In this document: positions 1-12,454 of the stretch, piece by piece
Position numbering within the stretch: the first letter of the stretch is position 1
Layout of the letters: the number at the start of each line of letters is the position of its first letter
DNA from: Vigna angularis
Taxonomy: Eukaryota > Streptophyta > Magnoliopsida > Fabales > Fabaceae
Direction of reading: 5' to 3'
DNA length: 64,000 nucleotides
NCBI RefSeq assembly: GCF_016808095.1
Contig: NC_068975.1
Span: 23,257,501-23,321,500 of the forward strand
The notes under the pieces: generated by a model
The model's input: only the letters and a program-made list of their open reading frames with translations
The model's database searches: none
What the model was told of the DNA's origin: nothing
Made by a program: the position numbers and the translations under genes

Positions 1-249
1 AGAAATCCTTTCCCATGAAAACATCAACCTCAAACCCTCTTCACCCTCTCATTCATTCACACTCCCCAAAAACAAAACTTGTTTCTTTCACTTCCATATA
101 CCCCAAAACAAAACCAAAAACCACACTCACCTAAAACCTCACTTCCTCAATCCAAAACAACAAAAAAAAACACTGTTCTCTCAGATCACACCACAAAACA
201 CACACTCACCTAAACTCAACCAACCTCAGTGTTCTACAAGCCCTTCACC

Positions 250-909
250 ATGGACTCATCATCAGGGGGATCACAACCCCAACCACCATCTACCACAGAA
301 CCCACAGCTCCACCACAATCTCAAGGATCATCACCAGCCCTACCACCACCACCACCACCACCAAGCCGCTACGAATCCCAGAAGCGTCGAGACTGGAACA
401 CCTTCTTTCAGTACCTGCACAACCACAAGCCCCCATTGACGTTAGCACGGTGCAGTGGAGCACACGTCATTGAATTCTTGAAGTACTTGGACCAGTTTGG
501 CAAAACCAAGGTCCACATGTCCGGGTGTCCCCACTTCGGACACCCTAACCCTCCTGCACCCTGCGCTTGTCCACTCAAACAAGCGTGGGGCAGTCTCGAC
601 GCTCTTATCGGACGACTCAGAGCAGCCTACGAAGAAAATGGCGGTCGCCCTGAATCTAATCCGTTCGGCGCTAAGGCTGTTATGATTTACCTTAAGGAAG
701 TGAAGGAGGGCCAGGCCAAAGCCAGAGGGGTCCCCTACGAGAAGAAGAAGCGAAAGAGAAGCACCACAAGAGTGTCTAAGGTTAGTGATAGTGGTGCTGC
801 CACTAGTATAGTTCTTCAAGTGAGCGCCAACAATGATAGTAAGGTTGGTGTTGATGCTGCTTCCAGTGCTAGTTTACCTTCTTCAACAACAACCACAACC
901 ACAGCATAA
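250..909 (+). CDS. LSH: ALOG-domain transcription factor (LSH family), single exon, 219 aa
   Basis: Plant-specific nuclear ALOG (LSH/G1) protein; family members act in organ boundaries, meristems and light-dependent growth. The ALOG domain spans about residues 40-170, from [10 protein letters not shown] through the conserved [20 protein letters not shown] stretch to a basic KKKRKR nuclear localisation signal at residues 165-170. The zinc-ribbon-like insert keeps C93, H95, H98, C105 and C107. The N-terminus is Pro/Ser/Gln-rich with a seven-proline run, and the tail is Ser/Thr-rich and ends in a threonine run. The start is the ATG at 250 in a good context (ccaccATGg-like); the frame stays open upstream only through a GTG at 229. 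No intron is seen, as is usual for the family. The protein looks closest to LSH6 or LSH10, an assignment also favoured by the GILT and DFO neighbours. It appears intact. Confidence 0.95.
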   Translation: MDSSSGGSQPQPPSTTEPTAPPQSQGSSPALPPPPPPPSRYESQKRRDWNTFFQYLHNHKPPLTLARCSGAHVIEFLKYLDQFGKTKVHMSGCPHFGHPNPPAPCACPLKQAWGSLDALIGRLRAAYEENGGRPESNPFGAKAVMIYLKEVKEGQAKARGVPYEKKKRKRSTTRVSKVSDSGAATSIVLQVSANNDSKVGVDAASSASLPSSTTTTTTA

Positions 910-1893
910 TTTCAATCATTGCTTATTGATTTTTACCATTTTTTAGGGTTACTTGCTATACCTATATTTAGCTTTCTAAATTACACGGCTTATTATAATT
1001 TAAGTTGTATATTATATTATTATATTATGATGCTTTTCCATAGTTGTCTCATGCTCAATCATTCTAGTCTTTATCAACTGTTCAACTAGAATTATTGGTT
1101 GTATTTCACATGGCACTTCATCGCTAGGTTTCTTCTCATTTGAGATATTTATTATTTTGTTTTGTTTTGGGGAGAAAGGGGTTAATTATGTTTATGATTG
1201 AAGAACTCAAATGAATTAGTCCATTGTAAAGGAACTAAATGCTTTCATTTTCATGAATTTAGATTCAGTTCTTTGTTTTTATTCATGCTTCCTTTCTGGG
1301 GTTTACTGTTCTTGCTAGTTTCTTTCATGATTCCATTAAGGAAACTAACAAGAACATCGACCATCTTTGTTTGAAATTACATTTCGTTTTTGTCTTGACC
1401 TGATGAAGCTCCATTATCAATCACATAACAGATTTGAAAAAAAAAATCACAATGATGTCTTAATCCATGATATATTGTCAAAGATATAGATATAGATAGA
1501 TAAAGGGCTATTTCATAGGAATTGACCCTTCCTTTACGATAATATATAATCACAGTCACTTCAGAATTGAATAGTTAGATAATTAGATTTTTAATTTTTT
1601 TCTTTCCCTTTAGTCATTGTTGTGTTGAACAACAGAGAATGAGTCAATTAGAAGGTATAATCTTCTTTATAGCACTCCATGCAACAGTGTTTAATGGTCC
1701 CAGGCTCATCACCAGTGATACACACATGCACTTATCATTAGATTTTACACCAATATTTTTGTTTCAGGTGCCCCTTTTGCAACTTGATCTAAGATTTGGT
1801 GTGGTGTGATTTTGTTTTTCTGGTTTATAATTTTGGCTTATTTTTTTGTCATTGATTTCTGCATAGCATTATTTCATCATCTCCAATGCCTTA

Positions 1894-1898
<5 letters not shown>

Positions 1899-1938
<40 letters not shown>
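1899..1938. repeat. (TC)n microsatellite
   Basis: About 20 uninterrupted TC units in the LSH downstream region. It lies about 1 kb past the stop codon, so it may or may not be transcribed. Confidence 0.95.
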
Positions 1939-1942
<4 letters not shown>

Positions 1943-3247
1943 GATATCTATAATTGACATATCTTTCTGTGAAAACAACACCTAATAGAAAAGATATAGA
2001 TGCATGCATCAATGGAAAAAAAAAGTAATGCCTTGTGATTGCTGCTAATATTTTATTTTGGTAACCACCAACTAAGTGTGAAAATGACCATTAGCCAACC
2101 CCTTTTATATGTTTATATATATATATTATATACTATCACTCATTCATTTCTATTATCATAACTATCAAATTCTATAATTGCAATGTTGCATTTGTTATTA
2201 TTGCAGTATCACTCATCAATAAAAGTATCTTCTATCTGTCTAAGCAAAATCATCTTTAACAAAACAGATACGATCAATTGAAAACGACACCTCACTAAAT
2301 ACAACTCATAAAGTTCAAAAAGATAAATATACTTTCTTTAAACTATATAAAATAGATGCTTTTTAACATGTTAATAAAGAAAATAATAAACTAAGCAAAT
2401 CCACCTTCTTCTTTTTTATGTTAATTGGAAATTTTGACCATATATATATCATTATTCATGTACTCATGATAATGTATATAAATTATGTCTTTGTATTACT
2501 TTTTGTTTGGTTCTTCTTTCGAAAGAAATATTTCACACGCTTTTGAATTTAACATGAACTTTCACTTTCTGTAGACTCTTGTGGAACCACATTATAATTT
2601 CGTGTAGGAAAATTTATTTCTCACTCTCTTTTGTTTTTTCTTTATTATTATTATTGTGTGCGGTGACCACTTTAACCATTTCAATTTCTGAAAAGTCAAA
2701 AAGAAAATTGGGATATGTCCCTTCTTTTTCTAAAATAAAAATTATATATAAACATTTCCTTTCTTTCTTTATTCATTACTCATTGCACCTCCTCGGTCTC
2801 TTCTCCTCTTCACCTTTTCTTCATTCTCTTTATATATATATATATATATATATCTCATTCCAATTTTACCCTCAAAACATCCATTAGGTGATAAAGTATA
2901 TTATTTATTTATTATGCTATAATACATAGGTCAGTGAAATCAATATCATAAGGTTCACCAGGAGGAAAATCTCACATAGGTTCTGATTTTTTTTTATTTC
3001 TTTGCATTTGAAAAAGAAAAAGAAAACAAAATATGCTTCATTTATGAGAGAGATGGGGAGATGAAGAATTTTGTGTTGGTTGGGATTTCATTAGATTTAG
3101 GGTTTGTTTTTTCCTTGTTCTTAAGGCACATGCTTCTTGAGATGGTCCCAGACAAAGACCATTTCAAAAGGACCATTATTGAAGTTATAAATTGAAAGTA
3201 AAAATATAAGCTAGAAGTTTTCTATTAGAATATAACCTAAATTAATT

Positions 3248-3249
<2 letters not shown>

Positions 3250-3322
<73 letters not shown>
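3250..3322. repeat. (TA)n microsatellite
   Basis: About 36 TA units, one of several long TA runs in the window. Its length is probably polymorphic and may be imprecise in the assembly. Confidence 0.95.
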
Positions 3323-3323
<1 letters not shown>

Positions 3324-5673
3324 GTACATGTGTATGTATGTATTATAAAAAGTAATTGATAGTTGCTGTGAAATCCTATTACTTCATTTATAAATTAGAA
3401 ATATAAATCTTGAAATTTTCATCATGACAGGGTTTACATATAAATGACTTGTGTTTAAATTTATATAATCTTTTACTTATATAATATGAGGAAATAATAT
3501 ATATGTTAACTGTGTAAATGTGGTCTTATAACTGAATTATTATTATTAGGAGCAGAAAAACATTTAGATTAAGGTTGCTACAAGAAATTTAAAACATATA
3601 AATTTATTGAGTATAAGAATGTAAAAAAGACAATAGAAGGGTTTAATTGTGTATCCAATAAGGAGGTGACAGCGCAATGTTACTCGGTTTTTGTAGTGAC
3701 AGAAAATGAACATAAGGTGGGGTATAGTGTTCCTAATATGCAGCAATAAGAGCCATATATTTAACTTCCATACTTTGATCACAGATAGGAGCATTAACTT
3801 GTTGACAATTAATAGTGTACCAACATGGATAGAGATTGGTCTTTCTTCTGCAAAATTTTTAGGGGTCCTACACTGCTACATTGGACTTGTCTCTTCTTCT
3901 TGCCTTTGCATTCTAATCCTTTCATGATTTTTAAAATTGTGGACGATCATCAATTATTATCCTTTTCTTTCCAAACTTCCTCACTCACTTGTTGCAATCT
4001 TGGTTTTGCATATTTTATGGGTATCATACTTATTTTTGAGAGGTATTCTTATTAAGATAAAGTTAATTGGTTATAAATGATAAAAACAATTGGGTAGATT
4101 TACTTAGTAACTTGGTCTCGATTGTTTTTACAAAGACAAATAGAGTTAGTAATATCAAAGTTTCTTTTTGTTTATTGATCTTTTCAGTCTTATAAATTTT
4201 TTTGGTAATGTTTTTTTTATTGTGTTTTTGGTTCTTTCAAGTCATAGTCAATATATATAAAAGACATTCATACATTCAAATTAGATTTATAATTGCGTAT
4301 GTCAATGCCAAATAAATAAGAATCACTTACCTCTTTCCAAACTACCTATATTTATAGGGGTGATAGGTCTAATTGTGCTTAATATGATTTTTGTCATTAA
4401 GATGTGGTGTTTAACATGTTAATTACTTCTTAATCTGTCATTACTATGGGTTGCTTCTAATATTATGTTCTCATGGGTTGGTTGAGGAGTTTCTCTTATC
4501 CATACATAAGTTGTTGAGAGCTTCAATTTTAGGGTTTGTAGGATGTGTTGTGTCGATAAGTTTGTAAGACCTTCTAGTGCTGAGGTTGTTTGTTATTGTT
4601 TTTGTTTATCGCTTTTAGTTAGTGATTTCATTTGTTTGGTTATCGTAAGTTTGTTGCTTCTAGTATTGTTCTCAAGGGGCTTGTTGAGGAGTTTCTCCTA
4701 TCGTTACATTGTATGTTAAGAGATTTGTAGGACCTGGTGTCAAGGAGTGTGGACAGTATGTTTTGGTACTAAGAAAACATGACTGATACATTTATATTTA
4801 GGTATATAATTGTTTTTATATCTTTTTTAATCAATTTACTTAATTTAGTTCTAAGAGTCAATTTAGTTTTTTTTATTAAATTGACCTTAGAAAGTTTAAT
4901 AATACCACATGTCAAAATTTAAATTATTTATACTTTAGAAGTATCACGTGTCAAAATATGAAAAAAAATCAAAGTTTTAACATGTGATATTTTCAAACAT
5001 TGTTAATATCAATTTAATGAAAATATCAAATTAACTTTATTTAATAAAAAACTCAATTGAGTAAAAAAATATAGAGAAAATCATAAAAATAAATATAAAA
5101 ACCAAATTATTAATTAAGTCTAATTAATTCTTATTAAATATATCAATATATACATTCTATTAGTAGTATTGTTTCTTGTATTTTTAGAATATTTTAACAT
5201 TCTAAGTTTTGTCTTGTAAATCTTTTTTATTATTTCATAGGTATTTTTTAACAATATCATTTTTTTATTATCCTGAAAATGAAAAGAAAAAATAGAATGA
5301 TAAAAGTAAGTATAATTCAAATGAAATACAAATAGAATGAAAGAGAGAGAAAAAGGAAATACAAATATTATTTGCCACTTTGAAATGAACTTAGGAGTGA
5401 AAACATAAAGGGTGGGATTCTATAACTTCGACCCAGGAACAATTTTCTAATGTCTGATTTGGAGAACAGTTGAGGTTTATAAAGTTTTTTATATTCTAAA
5501 CTTAAAAAAGCCCATTAATCTACTTGGTTGCTGGGTCGACCAAAAACCTAATTATCGAAAACTATAGGAACTTTCTTCCTCACCTCCAATTTTTTTTCTT
5601 GCACTCCCAAATTATAATGGATTTGGATATTTTTTAATATTTTGCATGTACTAAAATTGGAACTATTAAAGAT

Positions 5674-5678
5674 AAAAA
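5674..5678 (-). terminator. RNA polymerase III terminator of tRNA-Ser
   Basis: A run of five T on the minus strand starts directly after the discriminator base, as expected for a Pol III stop signal. Confidence 0.85.
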
Positions 5679-5760
5679 CGTCGACAGCAGGATTCGAACC
5701 TGCGCAGGCAAAGCCCAACAGATTTCGAGTCTGTCTCCTTAACCACTCGGACATATCGAC
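5679..5760 (-). tRNA. tRNA-Ser(CGA)
   Basis: On the minus strand a complete class II tRNA reads from GTCGATA to TGTCGAC plus discriminator G. The 7-bp acceptor stem contains one T-G pair. The D arm includes the A-box-like GAGTGGTTAAGG. The anticodon stem ACAGA/TCTGT encloses the loop CTCGAAA, giving anticodon CGA, which reads UCG serine codons. A long variable arm (GGGCTTTGCCTGC region), typical of serine tRNAs, precedes the T arm with its B box GGTTCGAATCC. Five T residues on the minus strand follow directly at 5678-5674 as the Pol III terminator. There is no intron. The length is 82 nt without CCA. It should be active: box A, box B and the terminator are all in place. Confidence 0.97.
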
Positions 5761-8164
5761 CTTGTTGATTGTAGGCTTCAATATATTTATATGATACTAA
5801 ATTAGTATCAAATTATTACAATTAAAGATGCACAACGATATGAAAAACAAGAAGATATATATAGGTATAATGACTTGACGTGAACATTTTATAACTTAAC
5901 TTTCTTTATTTATCCAATATACATTAAACTAAAAATATTTTAAAAAACTCGACACGTATATTTTATTATTATTAAATGGAGACATTTTTAATTATGATGA
6001 TGTATAATTACGTTGGCGAAAATTCTTACTAGCATACTCAGTGAATAAATATATTATTTAAATGCTATACTACAAAAAGTTCAGAAAAAAAAATATTTGT
6101 AAAAATATGAATATATTTTAAAAAGCATAAAAAAAAATAAGGAAGCACACACACTATCGTTTAGCTTGAATAAAAAAAACTATGCATCACTGCTTTTATT
6201 TGTACTGATAAGTTTTTTTAAATAACTTGTATTTGAGAGAGAGCAAATGACACTTTACATTGTTCCTCCACATTGAATAAAATGATGCTCATTAATGGGG
6301 AAAAAGAGTCAATAGATGATATTTAACTAATTAAATTATAAATAAAAGTAAATATTATGATTATATCCTCTAGTCAATATTATTATTATTATTATTAGTT
6401 GTATGATATTATAGACTAAATTTTTAACACGTTTCTTTAGTTTAATAAAAAAAATAATCATTTAAATACCTTTTCCTTGCCATTTTTAGTCTTTTATTTT
6501 AAGTTTTATTTCAATATAGTTTTTACTTATATTTTGATGTAAAAAATAAGAATAGTTATATATATGTTATGTGCAGAAAATAACTAAAAGTATACTATTT
6601 TTAAAATATATAATTATATAATGTAATAATATGGTAAGATGAGTTATATATGTTATTTGAATTTTGACTTTAAATTATATTCTTTAAAAAAAGAGTATGA
6701 AAGATTGTTGTTGGATAGTGCATCTAATGTCCTTAATTACCTATGTCATATGAGTTTTTCCAAGGTCTTTCTCAATTACCTATGTCATATGTAATACAAC
6801 AACATCGAATGGGCAAAATAAATAGTAATCTTCATGTCACAAAATGCACTAAAATATGGTAGCCTGAACCTAGGTTGGGTTTGCGCATTGGTTTGCTGAA
6901 CCCAAGCCAACAAACACATTGGTTTGTTGAACCTTGGTCACGACCATACTTGCTGAACCTTGGCCGACGAGCGATGACGAACACAAACGTTTGTTGAACT
7001 CATAATGCAAAGCAAGTTTGATGAATCATAACCTGAAATGAAATTAAGAAAAATTTGAAACATCTCACGCTTAGGTTTGGAAAATTTAGAAAAATCGGGA
7101 GAAATTTGGAAAGATTTAAGCATAAGAAAAAAGGTTGGAACCTGAAGTTTATCAGGATTTGTGGAGGTCTTAAACCTCTTCAAAAAAGAATTAAAATTGT
7201 CACAATTATTAGTCATCATACAACTCATTGTAACCATATTAAATAATGTTAATTTGTGGAGGATTTTTATAACCTCCACTGAATATCAATTTTTTTTATA
7301 GTGTTAAACATTTTTTTTGTTATTTAATGAATTATAATTATTGAATCTTTATAAAAAATTATATTTTCTCACAAGTGGATCTACCTAAACATCAAAAGGT
7401 GATTAAATGCAAGTGAGTGTTAAAGAAAAAAAGAAGAAATACCAGTAGAGAAAGAAATATTCAAGATGAAATTAAAGAAAAAAGGTTATGGACGTGTAGA
7501 GAATTTACTATAATGAGATTTTCTCATTTGTGATAAAAACTTTATTTAATAATTTTTTTATGTTAATTATTAATCAATACAATTCAAAGTTAGAATAATT
7601 GAACAATTTGGAGTACACAACAATATAGAGGAGATTTGGTGACTTTTTAAGGAATATAAGGTTTCAAAATTCAATTGTGTTAGTTTTGTTTACATTTTAT
7701 ATGACTATTTATTATTATTAGGAGTGATTTAGGAGTTTGAAAGGTCTAAAACACTCCTAAGAATTAGATCTTTTATTTAAAATTAATTTTTCGAGCTTTT
7801 AAATTATCGTAATTAATTTCATTTAATTTCAAATTGTTCTTTAATTCTAACTTGTGTTTATCATATTTCGTCTTCATTATCTACCAAATGACTAAATTTT
7901 AATCTAATTAATAGTTTTGCAATTCAATCCAAACAAAAGCTACATTTCCTAATAAAAATATATGCAAAAAAACTCTCAAAACTCATAAATCAAAAAATAG
8001 AAAACAAAAACAAATAAAATAAACGTATTTATAATCCTAATACAAATTCAATAAATAAAAAAATGAAATAACAATACAAATAAAAATAGCAATACAAATA
8101 AAAAGAAAAACATATTAAATTATTATAATAACAATCAAAGTGTCATGATTATAACTAATCATGA
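5761..8164. other. Intergenic, AT-rich; one possible CACTA fragment
   Basis: No gene is seen. The only GC-richer patch is 6850-7050, which repeats a degenerate TTTG(C/T)TGAACC phrase about four or five times and lies inside the possible CACTA fragment annotated at 6847-7303. The rest is AT-rich and without recognisable coding similarity. Confidence 0.55.
6847..7303. mobile_element. Possible short CACTA-type fragment
   Basis: The right edge, read on the minus strand, is CACTATAAAAAAAATTG, a CACTA-type terminus. A left CACTAAAA occurs at 6847. Inside are GGAGGT/ACCTCC subterminal-like motifs, including a perfect inverted repeat GTGGAGG...CCTCCAC near 7254-7277. No 3-bp target duplication is evident (atg against tta), so the left boundary is uncertain. 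Confidence 0.35.
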
Positions 8165-10640
8165 AATATACAAGGGAAAAAACTAAATACTTTATTATTA
8201 TAAATATTGTTGAATCTCAAATAATAAAATTGTGAAGATAATTTTATAAAATGATTTACATATACTTTTAACAAGTCCTTTCCAAGATCTAAATTTAAAC
8301 ATGGTTCATAGTTAACTAATTTTTTATTTTAAAAAAATATTGACAACAAAAAGACTCTTTCATGATTTAACCAAAATGAAAAATTGTAAAAATAAACTTT
8401 AAATCATATAATGTAAAGAAGAACATAAGCGTACATATAGTCGTATTAGACTAAATAATTATCAACTAATATTTATAATTATGTCTAATAATACGAAAAT
8501 GCATATAATGAGTACATGTGTCTAATGTTCGCATTAAGTATATCTCATTAGAATGCCCACCATGGTAAACTCTTATACAATGTATAATGTCCATTATTCT
8601 TAAACGATTTCATATTACTTAGAAGTCTATTTATAAAATTCTTTTTAACATTTTATATAGGTTATATATTATTGTGTTCGATCTTACTAATGTTGAAAAG
8701 AGTGTTTCTCTTTTCTCTCCTTTATTATTTAGAAAAGGCGTGTCTTTTTTTCTCTCTTTCTCTTATTTTCTTAAGTAATTCAGTGTTTTTAATCTTACTA
8801 TTCAAGAAAAGAGTGTTTTTTTCTTCTGTCCTCTTATTTTCTTTTTGTGTTTTTTATAAAAAGACTCTTGAGAACATGATTTTGTTTGGAATACTGTAAG
8901 TCTAATTCACATAACACGAACAAACTTCTTTTACATTCAGCATTGTCACATCTAAATTGGATCACCAAGGTTCATCTTGTGCAACCATGAAGACAAGATT
9001 GAACTCACTTTTCGCCATGTTGGCTCTTCTCTTCCCTTGTCGCAATCTGAATGCTCGTTCTCTGCTTTCACTTCTGTAATATATGATACTTTGCTGCAAC
9101 TTTTGGGTGTATCAGTGCCCTTATAATAAGCCTTACAGATATAGCTTAAGAAGTTTTCATAATCCTGCAACCACAAAATTTTGCAAGCACTATTGAATTT
9201 CCTGTACATTCATAATTTCATTGATTATATTATACATGTAAAGCACAAATTTCATTGTTATAAATTATTTGCTAATTAGAGTATATAGGAAAAAGTTCAG
9301 AAACTTAGAATAATACGTGTTTCATCCTATATAAAACCGCAAAACAGACCTCAAAAAGTGGCTCTCCATCCACAACTACCCATGGAACATACTTGTGAGG
9401 AGGCTTCAAAGCATCTGTTTCAGCTGCATATCGTAGCTCCAGCTGCATATAAAGATTGTAACATTAGCTGCATCTATATAACTGTTCAAGTTTTCTAATT
9501 ATCAAGTTTCCACAACATAGTTTCACTTACTAATGTTAGTAAAATTTTCACGCTCCTCGAAAACAATATAAGACAAGAAATTAAAGTCCTATTTGGATAA
9601 ACCTCCCCATATTAAACTCACACGTAATAACACTATCTCAGTGACAAGAAGGTAGCCCAAGAACAAGAACTAAATCACAGAAAAACACCAACCTGTTTTC
9701 CATGTTTACTATTATAACACTGCTTAATAGGTTCGGGATCCAGATGCAGTGTCTCATAGCAAGATTTCCAATCGTTGGCCCTTTGCTGATTCACCAAATC
9801 CTCAACACAGTAGATGAACTGAAAATGCTTGCCCTGTGAAAAAAAAAATGGAGAAGAAGCTCGAGTTACATAAAGAAACAATCACAACACAGATACACGT
9901 GCAAAGCAAATCACTGTTACAGTGAACCAACACAACAAGATTACTCCTTTTCTTTTTCAACCGACCCTAATTATCAGAGTTTTGCTATCCCCAATTAAAG
10001 CACTAATTGAGAAAATAAAAAAGGAAAGGGGCAAGAAAATTGTTACCAGTTCAGGCCAAATATCAATTGCACAGGCTTCAACGGTATTCAGGAAGCACTC
10101 ATTTGGTCCATGCTGCAATGAAAAATAAAATAAAAATAAATAAATATAAAAAAATTAATAAAAGGTAAAATTGGGTGAAAAGGGTACCTGGCAGATGAAG
10201 GTGTGGTTGGGTTGAAGTTTCGCATTGCCCCAAGGAACGAATTTGAGGTCAACGATGGGGATGAGGTCAGTGGAGAAGATTTTGGTAAGGTGATTGACGA
10301 TAAAGTCGACGCTGTCTGGGCACAAACTTTCATAGTACAATTCTAAGGAGACTTTGGGAAGGTGAGATTTTGATTCAGATTGGGAGAAGAAGGCGAAGAA
10401 AGAAACGTACAGGAGCAGAGAAAGAAAGAGGGCGGTGGAAGGAGAAACCATGGCTGAAACTGAATTTGGATTCAATGGGAACCATGATCCCAATTTGAAT
10501 AGAGTGTTTGTGAATACAAACAAGATGTTCATTTAACAGCTACATCATATTCATTTAATCTTATTTGTCCCAGTTGATCAATCAAATTAATATTAGTCAC
10601 GGTATTCCGATAAAAACGAAAAAGAAAAAATCGTTTCAAT
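8165..10640. repeat. Segmental duplication, copy A (GILT gene and flanks)
   Basis: This segment matches 14880-17390 across the gene, its introns and both flanks. Shared landmarks include the GAATCTCAAATAATAAA stretch (8212 and 14940), CATTATTCTTAAACGATTTCAT (about 8593 and 15349) and TTTATTTGTCCCA (about 10560 and 17318). Homology ends gradually, so the borders are approximate. It is a direct tandem-type duplication now separated by about 4.2 kb, mostly the solo-LTR-like element. Confidence 0.85.
8952..10451 (-). CDS. GILT: GILT-like thiol reductase, copy A (258 aa, 5 exons)
   Basis: Gamma-interferon-inducible lysosomal thiol reductase family; members reduce disulfides in acidic endolysosomes or in the secretory path. 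Exons, in minus-strand order: 10188-10451, 10047-10112, 9693-9833, 9350-9442, 8952-9164, all with GT-AG borders and all phase 0. A signal peptide covers about residues 1-26 (Leu/Phe-rich). The family signature CQHGxxECxxNxxxxC is perfect at residues 87-102, split by the first intron. The reductase motif that is normally CxxC reads C44-P-D-S47, so the second cysteine is missing. The ATG at 10451 is the conserved start; an in-frame ATG 27 codons upstream is less likely because copy B has no matching ATG. Classical reductase activity is therefore in doubt. Confidence 0.9.
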
Positions 10641-11222
10641 TTTTTTTCTTTTTTAAATTTGAGAGGAAAAAGAAGTGAAAGTTAGATTGATTGGATTAAA
10701 AAAATTGTAAGAAAATGAAAGAATTTAGATGAAGGTTTATAAAAGTTAAGAATGTTATAATATGTTTGGTAGATTAATTAAACAATGTTTTAATGGATAA
10801 AATAGAATAATTATCATTTTACTTTTAATCGTAAATTTTATTTAAAATAAATAGAAATAAAGTTAAATAAATCTTGTTTTTATATTATTATTATTATTAC
10901 TATTATAAAAAAAATTAACAAATATGGGAAAGAAAAAAAAGTAGGATAATTGATTCCCATCACAATATAATCACTTCTCCATGCAACTCTCTTTAAAAAA
11001 AAGCTAAAATCCAATTTTTGTTTCTACTTTGAAAAAATTAATTATATTTTTTATTTTTATTGGATTTAGTTAAGTTTTTTAGTTTTAAAAATTATCTAAT
11101 GATATTTTTTTTCTTTAAATTGATATTAACGTATGTCTATACATCACATGTCAGATATTTTCAATTTTTTATTTTTATTTAGTTTTCTTTTTCATAAAAT
11201 ATTGTCATGTATTATATTAATG
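10641..11222. other. AT-rich spacer
   Basis: No coding or structural feature is recognised between the GILT copy A upstream flank and the target-site duplication of the following element. Confidence 0.6.
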
Positions 11223-11732
11223 TTGTGTGTAACACCCCGATTTAAGCGTTACAATTTATTTTCCACAAAAATACATATATAACTTTTCTTTAACAATTTT
11301 CAACACCAACAAAATATTAAGTGTTTTCTTACAACACAAGTCTTCTAAAATAAAATTTCACACAGTTCATAAACTTCTGAAATTTAAAATTCCACACAGT
11401 TTGAAATTTCAAAACATATTTATTTAGAAATTCCCCATGTCTCTTTTTTTTTCCCCACAGATCTCTCATCTAGTTTCTGCTCCCGTATAATATCACACAT
11501 TATACGATCATTGCATTCACATACACAAACACAAACAATAGGGTGAGCTAACTGATTCAAGAAATATACATCATCCACAATCTTACTAACATCACAAGTG
11601 TGGCAATCAGTCCAATACATGCATCTCAAACATACTAAAAAAAAACAGCTATTACACTGATACTTTATAATATTTCTCCAGTCAAAATCATCAGTCGATT
11701 TACTAGAGTTAATACAACATATTATTAATCTG

Positions 11733-12168
11733 CCTACTTACCAAAGCACAGCAGTCAACAATCCTTCTGTCTACTTACCAAAGTAGTATAACCATGATAT
11801 ACTGATTACTTACCAAAGTAATCTAACAAGGTGATTTTTATTATCTACTTACCAAAGTAGTACAAGGAGGTGATATTGTCTACTTACCAAAGTAGCACAA
11901 TAAGGTGATATCGTCTACTTACCAAAGTAGCACAACATGGTAATATTGTCTACTTACCAAAGTAATACAATGAGATGATATTGTCTACTTAACAAAGTAG
12001 CACAATAAGGTGATATTGTCTACTTACCAAAGTAGCACAACAAGGTAATATTCAGCCTACTTACCAAAGTAGTACGATTTATATTAAATTCACCTCTCAT
12101 TTTCCCACCTACTTACCAAAGTAGTGTCCGGCTTCAAACCTTTCCCCTCTCGACTTACCAAAGTCGTA
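11733..12168. repeat. 35-bp tandem array of 12 hairpin-forming units
   Basis: The core ACTTACCAAAG begins at 11736, 11773, 11808, 11847, 11882, 11917, 11952, 11987 (one variant base), 12022, 12059, 12111 and 12153. Most units are 35 bp apart. The core lies in a small inverted repeat, CTACTT-ACCA-AAGTAG. At least two units show paired changes that keep the stem: TTACTT/AAGTAA within 11804-11823 and CGACTT/AAGTCG at 12151-12166. Confidence 0.9.
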
Positions 12169-12454
12169 GGAAAATAAATAAAAATTCAAATTTACAATTT
12201 TGGCAATAATGCCTATACTACCCATCCAAATTTACTATCAACTTATTTACAATTCATGATTTAACTCAAATAATTATTACAACTCAGAATGTTCAATATA
12301 ATTAAATTTTATAATATAGAATATATTATATTATTCATTCTCCAATCTCCAAAATACAACTACACATACAATTTAAGAATATAGTTATCCAAGTTTTTAC
12401 CCAATACAAATAAATTTACTATTTCGTGAAGAGATTATTCTTCACTCATATCAT

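Larger units (their letters stand above)
910..5678. other. AT-rich intergenic DNA with microsatellites
   Basis: I recognise no gene here. The first few hundred bases are probably the LSH 3' UTR. A (TC)n run lies at about 1899-1938, a short (TA)n at 2832-2853 and a long (TA)n at 3250-3322. Short open frames (2579-2887, 3564-4055) are hydrophobic or low-complexity and resemble nothing I know. Confidence 0.6.

Noticed and set aside
5548..5781. 77-codon frame on the minus strand
   Set aside because: It runs through the tRNA-Ser gene and has no protein similarity.
10452..10532. Upstream start for GILT copy A at 10532
   Set aside because: Copy B has no matching ATG, and the extra residues would bury the signal peptide. 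The ATG at 10451 is shared in position with copy B.
11733..12168. CRISPR-like array of short palindromic repeats
   Set aside because: The spacing is regular, but the sequences between cores are themselves similar, the host is a plant nuclear genome and no cas genes exist. It is a tandem repeat in an LTR-like element.
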